Under the pieces are notes generated by a model. The model saw only the letters and a program-made list of their open reading frames with translations. It was not told where the DNA came from and did not search any database. Shown here one piece after another: positions 14,919 to 23,273 of a DNA stretch of 42,268 nucleotides. Source of the DNA: an uncultured Fibrobacter sp. (GTDB lineage: Bacteria; Fibrobacterota; Fibrobacteria; Fibrobacterales; Fibrobacteraceae); the NCBI GenBank assembly GCA_946413655.1, contig CAMKLO010000025.1:1-42268 (forward strand), written 5' to 3'. Each line of letters opens with the position of its first letter. The first letter of the stretch is position 1. A program made the translations under genes and the position numbers.

Positions 14919-17399
14919 TTACGTTTTCTTCGCAGGTTTTTTCGTGGGCTTCTTCGCGACTTTCACGTCATCACTTGCAGCAGCCTTTTCCACTTTCGTC
15001 TCTCGTCCAGGTTGGTGCACTTCGGCTGGCTCAGTGACCTTTTGTCGAACCACGTCTTTCGTCTGTTCCGCCACTTTTGGCATTTTGAACAAAATCTTCA
15101 CGATTTCGTCGATGTGCTTGTGCGTGAAAATCTTGAGGCCTTTCTTTGCCGGTTCCGGGAGTTCCGCCACATCCTTCTTATTACCTTCGGGCAAGCGGAG
15201 CGTCTTTACACCAGCAGCGAGTGCCGCAAGAGCCTTTTCGTTGAGGCCACCAATCGGGAGGCAGGCGCCCGTGAGGCTCACTTCGCCCGTAAACGCGATA
15301 TCCGGTGCAATCGGCTGCTTCGTAAACGCACTCAAGAGGCAGAGCGTGAGCGCGATACCTGCAGAAGGTCCATCCTTCGGCACGGCACCTTCCGGCACAT
15401 GGATGTGGATATCGGTCTTTTTCACAATTGCGGGATCGATGCCAAAGCGATGCAAGCGTTCACGAACAAGCGAAACAGCAATCTGCGCCGATTCCTTCAT
15501 CACGTCGCCAAGCTTACCCGTCAAAATGAGCTGTCCCTTGCCACTCAAGAGCATACATTCGATGGGCAGAATTTCGCCACCGACGCTTGTCCATGCAAGG
15601 CCCGTTACAACGCCCGGGCGGCCCGGTTCCGGCAACTGATTGTCAAGGAAACGTGGGGCGCCGAGATACTCGTGGAGAATTTTTTCCGTCATTTCGGGCT
15701 TAAATTTCTTGCCTATCACGATGTCTTTTGCACGGTGGCGTACCGCATTTTCGAGAGTGCGTTCAAGTTCACGCACGCCCGCTTCGCGGGTCCAACCGCG
15801 CATCACGACATTAATCATTTCGTCGCTGAAGCTCACCTGCTCGCCTAGCTTTACGCCTGTGCGTTCGCAAATACGCGGGAGCAAATACTTACTTGCAATC
15901 TGCAATTTTTCGTGCGGATAGTAGCCCGGCAAGCGGACAATTTCCAAGCGGTCGCGGAGCGCTTCCGGAATATCCCCTTCGCTGTTGGCCGTTGCGATAA
16001 ACAGTACGCGGCTAAGATCAAGTCCCACTTCCATAAAGTGGTCCGTAAAGTCGTGGTTCTGCTCCGGGTCCAGAACTTCGAGCATGGCACTTGCGGGGTC
16101 GCCTCTGAAGTCACTCGCCATCTTGTCGATTTCATCGAGCAAAATCACAGGGTTCATGCACTTTGCACGACGCAACGCATGGATGAACCGTCCAGGCATC
16201 GCACCAATATACGTGCGGCGGTGACCACGGATTTCCGCCTCGTCACGCACGCCACCGAGCGTAATACGAACAAAGTTTCGCTGCATGGCAGCCGCAATCG
16301 ATTCCACGAGAGTCGTCTTACCGACACCTGGAGGGCCAACGAGACAGAGAATCGGAGCGCGGCGTTCCGTACCGGTAAGTTTCAGCACGGCCACGTATTC
16401 CATGATGCGTTCCTTGACTTTGTCCAAACCGAAATGCTTGGAATCGAGTTCCGCCTTCACCTTCTTCATGTTGAGAACGGTATCAGTATAAACGCCATAA
16501 GGAATGGAGAGGAACCAATCTACGTAATTACGGCTTACAGCATATTCCGGGGACGTGGGCTGCATCATGCGCATACGCACGATTTCTTCTTCGAGCTTTT
16601 CTTCGATGGCCTTGCTGAACTTTTTCGCCTTGATTTTTTTGAGCAGCTGATCGGGTTCCGAAGAACCTCCGTTTTCTCCATCCAGTTCATCTTGCAACTG
16701 GCGGATTTGTTCAGAAATAAACCATTCCTTCTGCTGTTGCGCCATCTTCTGGCGTACATTCTGCTGCACACGGATAAGCACGTTCTCGTTATCCTGCGCC
16801 ACCTGCATCAAGCTAATCAAACGTTCCGCAAGCGCATCTATCGAATCCACTTCCAAAAGCGCCTGCTTCTCGGAAAGAGAAACCGGCAAGAACGGAATCA
16901 TCCCGTAAAAGGCGTTGATATGGCTATCCATCGTAAAGAGCGCCTCGACCATGCCTTCTGCAATATTCCTGTGCATCGCATAATCGCGGAACATATTCAG
17001 CACATCTTCGAACTTGCCGCATTTATCTTCGGCCTTGATGAAACGTTCTCTCGGAGAGACCGTCACCTGCAAAAATCCATCACGCAAAATAATCGAACGG
17101 AGATCCACCACGGAATCGCCTTCCAAGACGACCTTTACACAGCCGTTCGGGAACGGCGTCACATTCGCCACGCGGGCAATGACGCCCACCGTGTAGAGGT
17201 CGAGCATCGGATTGTCGAGCGATTCCTGCTCCACGTTTTTCTGGGCGACCAAGATAATTTCGTTATTATGGTTCTCGGCAAATTCAAGGGCACGCAGAGA
17301 CATTTCGCGGCCCACCAAGATGCGCCTCGTCGTCAGCGGAAATACAACAGCATCCCTCAACGGGAGCAACGGATACGTTTTGTTAAAATCAAAAGCCAT
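14919..17399 (-). CDS. lon: ATP-dependent protease Lon
   Basis: The 826-aa LonA-type protease degrades misfolded and short-lived regulatory proteins in the cytosol. It has an N-terminal substrate domain (LPLRDAVVFP), Walker A GPPGVGKT (~355-362), Walker B ILLDEIDK, and a protease domain with Ser in PKDGPSAGI (~679) and Lys in GGLNEK (~722); the K-E-K motif is N-E-K here but the catalytic Lys is kept. After the fold ends (~775) there is an extra ~50-residue tail. The first part (~779-804) matches a dispersed repeat; the rest is Lys/Ala/Pro-rich (KPTKKPAKKT). It lies 47 bases after clpX on the same strand. Confidence 0.97.
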   Translation of the reverse strand: MAFDFNKTYPLLPLRDAVVFPLTTRRILVGREMSLRALEFAENHNNEIILVAQKNVEQESLDNPMLDLYTVGVIARVANVTPFPNGCVKVVLEGDSVVDLRSIILRDGFLQVTVSPRERFIKAEDKCGKFEDVLNMFRDYAMHRNIAEGMVEALFTMDSHINAFYGMIPFLPVSLSEKQALLEVDSIDALAERLISLMQVAQDNENVLIRVQQNVRQKMAQQQKEWFISEQIRQLQDELDGENGGSSEPDQLLKKIKAKKFSKAIEEKLEEEIVRMRMMQPTSPEYAVSRNYVDWFLSIPYGVYTDTVLNMKKVKAELDSKHFGLDKVKERIMEYVAVLKLTGTERRAPILCLVGPPGVGKTTLVESIAAAMQRNFVRITLGGVRDEAEIRGHRRTYIGAMPGRFIHALRRAKCMNPVILLDEIDKMASDFRGDPASAMLEVLDPEQNHDFTDHFMEVGLDLSRVLFIATANSEGDIPEALRDRLEIVRLPGYYPHEKLQIASKYLLPRICERTGVKLGEQVSFSDEMINVVMRGWTREAGVRELERTLENAVRHRAKDIVIGKKFKPEMTEKILHEYLGAPRFLDNQLPEPGRPGVVTGLAWTSVGGEILPIECMLLSGKGQLILTGKLGDVMKESAQIAVSLVRERLHRFGIDPAIVKKTDIHIHVPEGAVPKDGPSAGIALTLCLLSAFTKQPIAPDIAFTGEVSLTGACLPIGGLNEKALAALAAGVKTLRLPEGNKKDVAELPEPAKKGLKIFTHKHIDEIVKILFKMPKVAEQTKDVVRQKVTEPAEVHQPGRETKVEKAAASDDVKVAKKPTKKPAKKT
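14990..15062. repeat. Dispersed repeat inside the lon 3' end
   Basis: On the minus strand this reads as GACGAAAGACGTGGTTCG, a core containing a CTGAGCCAGCCGAA segment, and GGACGAGAGACGAAAG. It matches 4683-4732 in the BtuF-like gene, with ~20 extra bases in the core. Both are in protein-coding DNA and keep the frame open. Confidence 0.72.
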
Positions 17400-17416
17400 A
17401 CTATAAAATTAGTAAA

Positions 17417-17434
17417 CCTCGCAAAAACGCGAGG
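17417..17434 (-). terminator. Hairpin between clpX and lon, possible weak terminator or attenuator
   Basis: CCTCGC/GCGAGG with a 6-base loop is followed on the minus strand by TTTACTAATTTT. It lies in the 47-base gap and could reduce read-through from clpX into lon. Confidence 0.45.
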
Positions 17435-17446
17435 TAATGTAGTTGT

Positions 17447-18736
17447 CTAGGCGACGTTAGTCTTAGATTTCTTCGCAGTGCCGCCACCCGAAGAAGGTTT
17501 TGAATAAAGACTTGCCTTGACCATCTCGGTCGTGAGGGTCAACTTCTTTTCGCCGGAGCCCGGCATCTTGAACATCGACTGTTGCAAAACGCGTTCCATC
17601 ACGGACCTGAGGCCGCGCGCACCCGTCTTGCGGGTCATCGTCTCGCGGACGATTTCCTTGAGGGCTTCGTCTTCGAACTCAAGTTTAATGTTATCCATAG
17701 CGAACAAGCTCTTGTACTGCTTCACGAGAGCGTTCTTCGGCTGCGTCAAGATGTTCATAAGAGCGGTTTCGTCGAGTTCTTCGAGTGCAACGGCAATCGG
17801 CAAACGGCCGACAATTTCCGGGATGAGGCCAAACTTGATCAAGTCTTCCGGTTCGAGCTGCTTGAAGAGTTCGCTCAGGCTGTTTTCGCTCGCCGTATGG
17901 ATTTCGGCACCAAAGCCCATGCCGCCCTGGTTCACGCGCTGGGAGATAATCTTGTCCAAAGTTTCGAAGGCGCCACCGCAAATGAAGAGGATGTTCTTCG
18001 TGTTCACCTGCACGAGCGGCTGTTCCGGATGCTTGCGGCCACCCTTCGGAGGAACAGACGCGACGGTGCCTTCCAGGAGCTTCAAAAGTCCCTGTTGCAC
18101 GCCTTCTCCGCTCACGTCGCGGGTGATAGAAGGGTTCGCGGTCTTACGTGCAATCTTGTCGATTTCGTCGATAAAGATAATGCCGCGTTCAGCTTTGGCC
18201 ACGTCATAATCGGCGGCTTGCAACAAACGCACGATGATGCTATCCACATCTTCGCCCACGTAGCCTGCTTCGGTAAGCACCGTCGCATCGGCAATCGTGA
18301 ACGGCACGTCCAGAAAACGCGCCATCGTCTGCGCCAAGAGCGTCTTGCCCGAACCGGTCGGACCGACCAAGAGCAAGTTCGACTTTTCGACATCGACATC
18401 GTCCTTGGACTTGTGCGTCTGCTTATAGCGAAGTCGCTTGTAATGGTTGTAAACCGCCACAGAGAGCGCCATCTTCGCACGGTCCTGCCCAATGACAAAA
18501 TCGTCCAAGTGCGCCTTGATTTCAGTCGGGAGCGGAAGCGGCTTTGTGGAAATTTCCTTCGCTTCCTTTTCCTGTTTCGTACGGGCCAAGTCTTCTTCCA
18601 AGATACGGCTACACATGCGTATGCAATCGCTGCAAATATACGCCCCTGCACCGGTAATCATTTTTTCGACTTGTTCCGCCGGCTTTCCGCAAAAACTGCA
18701 ACTTACAGCCGGGTGGTTTTTCCCACTACGATACAT
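17447..18736 (-). CDS. clpX: ClpX, ATPase subunit of the ClpXP protease
   Basis: The 429-aa AAA+ unfoldase recognises tagged proteins and threads them into ClpP. It has an N-terminal four-Cys zinc domain (C13, C16, C35, C38), Walker A GPTGSGKT, Walker [17 protein letters not shown] pore region, and the IGF-like loop that docks ClpP, seen as [13 protein letters not shown] nearby. The ATG overlaps the clpP stop (TAATG), so the two are translated together. The C-terminus is a short Lys/Ser-rich tail. Confidence 0.97.
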   Translation of the reverse strand: MYRSGKNHPAVSCSFCGKPAEQVEKMITGAGAYICSDCIRMCSRILEEDLARTKQEKEAKEISTKPLPLPTEIKAHLDDFVIGQDRAKMALSVAVYNHYKRLRYKQTHKSKDDVDVEKSNLLLVGPTGSGKTLLAQTMARFLDVPFTIADATVLTEAGYVGEDVDSIIVRLLQAADYDVAKAERGIIFIDEIDKIARKTANPSITRDVSGEGVQQGLLKLLEGTVASVPPKGGRKHPEQPLVQVNTKNILFICGGAFETLDKIISQRVNQGGMGFGAEIHTASENSLSELFKQLEPEDLIKFGLIPEIVGRLPIAVALEELDETALMNILTQPKNALVKQYKSLFAMDNIKLEFEDEALKEIVRETMTRKTGARGLRSVMERVLQQSMFKMPGSGEKKLTLTTEMVKASLYSKPSSGGGTAKKSKTNVA

Positions 18737-19326
18737 TAAATACCCTCTTTACGCGGCACAAAAATTTCATCGATGACGCCAAAGGCCTTCGCTTCTTCCG
18801 GGCTCATGTAAAAATCGCGGTCGGTCTTTTCGCGGACTTCTTCCACCGGCTTGCCGGTATGCTTTGCGACGATTTCGGTAAGGGTATCCTTCGTGCGGAT
18901 AATTTCCTTGGCGGTAATCTGAATATCTGTAGATTGTCCGGTAGCAGCACCCGACGGCTGGTGCAACATGATGCGGGAATGCGGGAGCGCATAGCGCTTG
19001 CCCTTAGTGCCCGCAGCAAGGAGCACGGCGGCCATCGAAGCACAACTGCCGATGCAGATGGTCGCGATATTCGGGCGAACATGCTGCATGGTATCGTAAA
19101 TGGCAAGCCCTGCCGACACGTAACCGCCCGGGCTGTTTATGTACAGCGTGATATCCTTTTCCGGATTCTCGTATTCGAGGAAAATCAGCTGGGCCATGAC
19201 ATTATTTGCCACTTCATCGTTAATCGGCGTGCCCAAAAAGATGATACGTTCCTTGAGAAGTCTGGAATAGATATCGTAAGCGCGTTCGCCGCGCCCGGTA
19301 GTTTCAATGACGGTAGGGATGAGCAT
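18736..19326 (-). CDS. clpP: ClpP, proteolytic subunit
   Basis: The 196-aa serine peptidase assembles into the barrel that degrades substrates unfolded by ClpX. The catalytic triad is visible at S97 (GSCASMA), H122 (MLHQP) and D171 (TDRDFYM), with numbering as in E. coli. INSPGG is the usual oxyanion-strand motif. It lies 12 bases after tig and overlaps clpX by one base, giving the classical tig-clpP-clpX order. Confidence 0.98.
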   Translation of the reverse strand: MLIPTVIETTGRGERAYDIYSRLLKERIIFLGTPINDEVANNVMAQLIFLEYENPEKDITLYINSPGGYVSAGLAIYDTMQHVRPNIATICIGSCASMAAVLLAAGTKGKRYALPHSRIMLHQPSGAATGQSTDIQITAKEIIRTKDTLTEIVAKHTGKPVEEVREKTDRDFYMSPEEAKAFGVIDEIFVPRKEGI

Positions 19327-19338
19327 TTAGTCCTCTTA

Positions 19339-20598
19339 TTACTTTGTTTCTTCTGCAGCCGGGCGGATACCGACGATGAAGTCAGCAGCCATCTGGAAGC
19401 GAAGTTCATCGCGCAGCTGGTTGATACGGCCAGACTGACGGAAGTGGTTCTTCAAGTTTTCGAATTCCACGTGGTAAGCGTTTGCCATCTGCTGGAGGCG
19501 TTCGTCAACGAGAGCCTGCGTCGGCTTGATCTTTTCCTTCGTAGCGACGAATTCGAGAATGCGGTGCTTCTTGATTTCGCGGACAGCTTCACCGGAGAGT
19601 TCGTTTATCTGCTCTTCAGTCGGTTCCACAACGTCCTTTTCGCTCTGTGCGTTGCGGTTGAGCGTCCACTTGATGAGGTCGTAAACACGGGCCTTCGGCA
19701 CTTCGAACGGGTTCGCTTCGATAAGCTTGTCGATAGCTTCGTTGATGGACTTGTTCTTTGCAGCATCCTTCTTCTGGTTAGCGAGGCTTTCGGCGAGGTT
19801 GTTTCTCAGGTCGGCTTCGTCCTTCACGCCAATCTGCTTGCAGAATTCTTCATCCAAAGTCGGCGGAACGATTTCGCGAACGTCCTTGATTTCGACATTG
19901 AACTGAGCCGTCTTGCCGCGATAGCATTCGTCCTTGTGGTCATCCGGATACTTGAAGTTGATTTCCTTCTTGTCGCCGGCCTTAGAACCCATGAGACCTT
20001 CGTCGAATCCCGGAGAGGCGGATTCACCGAGGAGAGAACGGAATTCCTTGTTTTCCGGGAGTTCCTGCTTTTCACCGTCGATAACAACTTCGATATAGTC
20101 ACCAACGACAACGTCGCCCTTCTTGGCTTCGCGGTCAACGTGAACGTCCTTACTCCACATCTGCATGAGGCGGTCGAATTCGGCCTGAACTTCTTCTTCG
20201 TGGACGGCAGTTGCCGGAACGGTGATGCCCGTGTCAGCGTAACCCTTGATATCGATTTCCGGATCGACTTCGACTTCGACCTTCAGTGTGATGTCACTCT
20301 TTTCGTCGTCGTTGAAATCCTTCACGAGCATCTTGCCCACCGGAATGATATTTGCATTCTTGAGCGTTTCCTGAACGATGGAGTTCACAACTTCATCGAC
20401 TGCTTCGTGACGGATGGAGGGTCCGAACTGCTTCAAGATCATGGACTTCGGCACTTGACCCTGGCGGAAGCCCTTCAAGGCGACCTGCTTCTTGTACTGA
20501 GAAAGCTTCTTTTCGAACGGAACCTTGAGATCACCCTGCGGGATTGTAATTTCAAGGGTGCGCACGGTTGCGCTTGTTTCTTTGATTTCAGCGGACAT
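19339..20598 (-). CDS. tig: Trigger factor, ribosome-associated chaperone and prolyl isomerase
   Basis: The 419-aa chaperone binds near the ribosome exit tunnel and shields new chains. The N-terminal ribosome-binding loop is recognisable (GFRQGQVPKSM, close to the GFRxGxxP signature), then the FKBP-type middle domain (GDVVVGDYIEVVIDG...FDEGLMG, KYPDDH...GKTAQFNVEIKDV) and a long helical C-terminal domain. It is the first protein gene after tRNA-Leu. Some minus-strand start context is AT-rich without a strong Shine-Dalgarno. Confidence 0.96.
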   Translation of the reverse strand: MSAEIKETSATVRTLEITIPQGDLKVPFEKKLSQYKKQVALKGFRQGQVPKSMILKQFGPSIRHEAVDEVVNSIVQETLKNANIIPVGKMLVKDFNDDEKSDITLKVEVEVDPEIDIKGYADTGITVPATAVHEEEVQAEFDRLMQMWSKDVHVDREAKKGDVVVGDYIEVVIDGEKQELPENKEFRSLLGESASPGFDEGLMGSKAGDKKEINFKYPDDHKDECYRGKTAQFNVEIKDVREIVPPTLDEEFCKQIGVKDEADLRNNLAESLANQKKDAAKNKSINEAIDKLIEANPFEVPKARVYDLIKWTLNRNAQSEKDVVEPTEEQINELSGEAVREIKKHRILEFVATKEKIKPTQALVDERLQQMANAYHVEFENLKNHFRQSGRINQLRDELRFQMAADFIVGIRPAAEETK

Positions 20599-20644
20599 AT
20601 ATACTCCGATAGACGGTTGTTAAAAAGGTGATAAAAAAAAGAAC

Positions 20645-20724
20645 TGCGAGGGGTGGGAGTCGAACCCACACACCGAAGTACCAGATCCTAAGTCTGGCGC
20701 GTCTGCCAATTCCGCCACTCTCGC
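20645..20724 (-). tRNA. tRNA-Leu (anticodon UAG)
   Basis: The reverse complement runs from GCGAGAG to CCTCGCA with an anticodon loop CTTAGGA (anticodon TAG), a T-loop GGGTTCGACTCCC and a class II variable arm (TACTTCGGTGT). CCA is not encoded. It lies ~46 bases upstream of tig on the same strand and may share its transcript. Confidence 0.95.
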
Positions 20725-20842
20725 GATTTCAAGACCAAAGATACAAAAAAATGAAAAATTTTATTCTGTTTTTTTCGTTAAATGGCCTTTTGTAACGTCA
20801 TAAACTCCGACATTGCGATTCTGACGCAGCAAATATAGTTTT

Positions 20843-20967
20843 TAGTTACTAGTTAGTAGTTAATAGTTACTAGAATATGCAATAATAACATCTCTAGTAA
20901 CTCGAAAGTTGTAACTGCGACGAAGCAGCCCTAGTAACTAGTAACTCAGAACTCGAAACTCTTTTTG
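20843..20967. repeat. Heptamer array D
   Basis: Left units are TAGTTAC, TAGTTAG, TAGTTAA, TAGTTAC, TAGAATA; right units from 20933 are AGTAACT, AGTAACT, CAGAACT, CGAAACT. The centre contains TGCAATAATAACATCTCTAG, close to array A. It fills the gap between tRNA-Leu and the flippase gene; no gene is seen there. Confidence 0.85.
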
Positions 20968-20992
20968 AAACTCTTTTTTTATCTTTACCTCC

Positions 20993-22228
20993 ATGCTCCA
21001 GGCTTTCCGCAACATTAAAATCGGTGTTTTCATTGCATTTGTAAATCTCCTCATCCAGGGAATTTCATTTTTCGTCCAGAATTTCATTGCGCGTAACCTC
21101 GGGACCGCCTCGTACGGGCACTTCGGACTCCTCCAGACCGACTACTCCATCTTCTGCGCCATCGCCGATTTCGGCATGACGACGCTTATCCTCGCCTTTT
21201 TCGGGAGCCGCGCCACCGTCGGTTCGCTTTTCAGGAACATCCTCCAATTGCGTCTTTTTGCCGCCGTGGGTGCAGCGCTCCTCATGATCGCATTCGCCTG
21301 CATTTTCCGCCACGACCATCCCATCTTTTACGGGGAACTCATCTTCACGCTAGGGCTTGTGTTCCAGCATGCGTTTTTCGACTGGTACTTCATCTGCGGC
21401 AAATTCTGGAAGCGACTCTTCGTCTCCAAGCTGTTGCACACGATTTCGTATTCCACCATCATGGGAATTACGCTTCTCTATTTCAGGGTTGATCGAATCG
21501 AGCTGATTGCACTTGCCATGGTCCTTGCCGCGCTCCCCGCATTCTTCTACGGCGTGACGCAGGCCTTCAACGCAAAGCTCCTCAAAATCACGCGCCGCAC
21601 ATTCCGCTTTATCGCCATCATGATCAAGGCGGGCGTTCCCTATGCCATCTCAAGCTTCGCCTCATTTGCGTACCTCCCCCTCGGCCTTTACGTCGCCGAC
21701 AAATTTGCAAGCGATGAATTTTTAGGATGTTACAACTTCGGGCACAAAATCTTGTTGCTATGCTCCAGCATCATGGTTCACTTTATCTCGTCGAACCTTA
21801 TCACGCTCCACTCCACGCACGATAAAGACATCCATCTTAAGGACATCGCCATCTTTACGCTGTTCATCGCCATCTGCTCTTCCCCATTGTGGCTATTCCC
21901 CTCGTGGATTCTACAGATTCTTTTCTTTGCCGCTAACTGGACCGAAGCTACACTGCAGACAAGCGCCCACATCCTGCAAATCCTCTCCTTCTCGCTGATA
22001 TTCCAGGCCACCCGCACAACGCTCATCTCGACGCTCCTCAAGGAACACGCCACTCCCACCTATGCACTCATGATAAGCATCGGCGGCATTGTAAACATCA
22101 TCGTTTGCGGACTTGCAGGAATGTTCCTTGAAAACGAACTGATTCCGCTATTTGCGCTCACCGGCGATTTCTTGCTGACCGCAATTCTATTCGGATACTT
22201 CGCACATAAACGCAGAATGAAGTGGTAG
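20993..22228 (+). CDS. Polysaccharide flippase, Wzx/MATE-like (MOP superfamily)
   Basis: The 411-aa inner-membrane protein has about twelve hydrophobic segments and begins like O-antigen transporters (FVNLLIQGISFFVQNFIARNLGTASYGHFGLLQ). Such proteins flip undecaprenyl-linked sugar units to the periplasm. It is distant from the export operon at 38-42 kb. No Shine-Dalgarno site is visible upstream of the ATG, and a heptamer array occupies the upstream region. The stop lies within the read-through tail of a decayed GNAT gene on the other strand. Confidence 0.85.
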   Translation: MLQAFRNIKIGVFIAFVNLLIQGISFFVQNFIARNLGTASYGHFGLLQTDYSIFCAIADFGMTTLILAFFGSRATVGSLFRNILQLRLFAAVGAALLMIAFACIFRHDHPIFYGELIFTLGLVFQHAFFDWYFICGKFWKRLFVSKLLHTISYSTIMGITLLYFRVDRIELIALAMVLAALPAFFYGVTQAFNAKLLKITRRTFRFIAIMIKAGVPYAISSFASFAYLPLGLYVADKFASDEFLGCYNFGHKILLLCSSIMVHFISSNLITLHSTHDKDIHLKDIAIFTLFIAICSSPLWLFPSWILQILFFAANWTEATLQTSAHILQILSFSLIFQATRTTLISTLLKEHATPTYALMISIGGIVNIIVCGLAGMFLENELIPLFALTGDFLLTAILFGYFAHKRRMKW

Positions 22229-22477
22229 AAGTTTCCTCATCCGAACGCAATCGAAGGCGCCGCTTTTCACGACATCACTATCAATTAATTTGTACCCAAG
22301 CTTTTCATAGAAGCCGACCGCTTCCAAACGGCTGTCAATAGCAATTTCGGTATAGCCGCATTCCGCAATCCACTTTTCCGCTTCATAAACGACCTTGGCA
22401 CCCAATTTTTGCCCACGGTATTCCGGCAAAACGACAACGCGCCCGATCGTCGCGCACTTCGCACTGAGTTCGTAAAA
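22187..22477 (-). pseudogene. Truncated GNAT acetyltransferase
   Basis: The frame reads FYELSAKCATIGRVVVLPEY-RGQKLG, AIDSRLEAVGFYEKLGYK and ends near RMRKLL, the acetyl-CoA-binding half of a GNAT. The N-terminal half is missing: an ATG at 22509 starts a different frame. The native stop is also lost, so the frame runs ~13 residues into the end of the flippase gene. No intact start codon serves the GNAT frame except a TTG at 22429 within the motif. Confidence 0.78.
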
Positions 22478-22538
22478 CCGACATCAATATTCTTAAGTTG
22501 ATTTTGCATATACTGATATTTTTAAACAACTTAATTAT

Positions 22539-23204
22539 CTACTCTATATCGAACATTTTTGCGGGAAGGATATGCCTGGCCCTAGCGGAGACAATCTCCA
22601 TCACGACGGTACTTTTTTCGCCGCTCGGTAGCGTGGTAGTGATTTCCGTTTTCTTCAGCGTCCCAGGAAGCGTGCAGGACGCATCGCAATATTCCAGCGC
22701 GATTTCGGCAGAAGAACCATTCACAACGGTGTTCATCTTGACTATGCGCTTGGCGCTCTCGGAATAGAACAATGTAGGCCTTGACGCATCTTTCGGGACA
22801 AGTTTCCAAAGAGACCCCGACCTTACCGGAGCCTTGTAGTCCGAAGCTTCACCCATCTGGCTTGTTACGTCCGCAGGGTTCTGCCTCGGCATGTTCTGCG
22901 CAGGGAGCGTCTGCCCAGACTTCAAATCAATTACTTTCATGCGTCCGTTGTTCTGAATCATCTTCATATTCATCATGCTGGATTCGATTGTCGTTATTGA
23001 TTTATCCGGTCCAGCACTGATTACAGACGAATTCACCGTCTGCGATGCCATTCCCGGCAGTGTTACTGTAGTCTTCATTTTCATTTCGCAAGTATCCGGG
23101 AAGGCGGACTTTTTCTGGTTATTGAAGACTGTATTTGCATCCAAGGCAAATGCAGACGACATAAACATCATGGAAAAGGTAATCAATTTTACAAATTTAC
23201 TCAT
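22539..23204 (-). CDS. Periplasmic protein, LolA-like
   Basis: The 221-aa protein has a signal peptide (MSKFVKLITFSMMFMSSAFA) and a GGAACG ribosome site. The mature part alternates beta strands with Met-rich segments (MKMKTTVTLPGMASQ; SSMMNMKMIQNNGRMKVIDL) and ends LPSGEKSTVVMEIVSARA, resembling the LolA/LppX-type half-barrel that carries lipid or lipoproteins. Two cysteines (EYCDASC) may form a disulfide. The family call is tentative. It lies just upstream of the giant gene's 3' end, on the same strand, separated by a palindrome. Confidence 0.7.
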   Translation of the reverse strand: MSKFVKLITFSMMFMSSAFALDANTVFNNQKKSAFPDTCEMKMKTTVTLPGMASQTVNSSVISAGPDKSITTIESSMMNMKMIQNNGRMKVIDLKSGQTLPAQNMPRQNPADVTSQMGEASDYKAPVRSGSLWKLVPKDASRPTLFYSESAKRIVKMNTVVNGSSAEIALEYCDASCTLPGTLKKTEITTTLPSGEKSTVVMEIVSARARHILPAKMFDIE

Positions 23205-23227
23205 AATAACGTTCCTTTTTTAAGGTG

Positions 23228-23252
23228 ATCCCGGAACGGAGTCCGGGATGAC
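23228..23252. repeat. Palindromic repeat, possible terminator of the giant gene
   Basis: ATCCCGG/CCGGGAT around AACGGAGT, followed by GACA, lies ~20 bases past the stop of the 4124-aa gene. Confidence 0.65.
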
Positions 23253-23273
23253 ATTTTAGAGACTAACTGCATT

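Noticed and set aside
15912..17450. Long open frame on the plus strand opposite lon (about 1.5 kb)
   Set aside because: It is fully antisense to a clearly real Lon gene, gives a His/Arg-rich product without any domain, and has no ribosome site. It results from codon bias of lon.
17582..20631. Open frames on the plus strand opposite clpX, clpP and tig
   Set aside because: Antisense to strongly supported genes, with low-complexity Leu/Val/Phe- or His-rich translations and no motifs.
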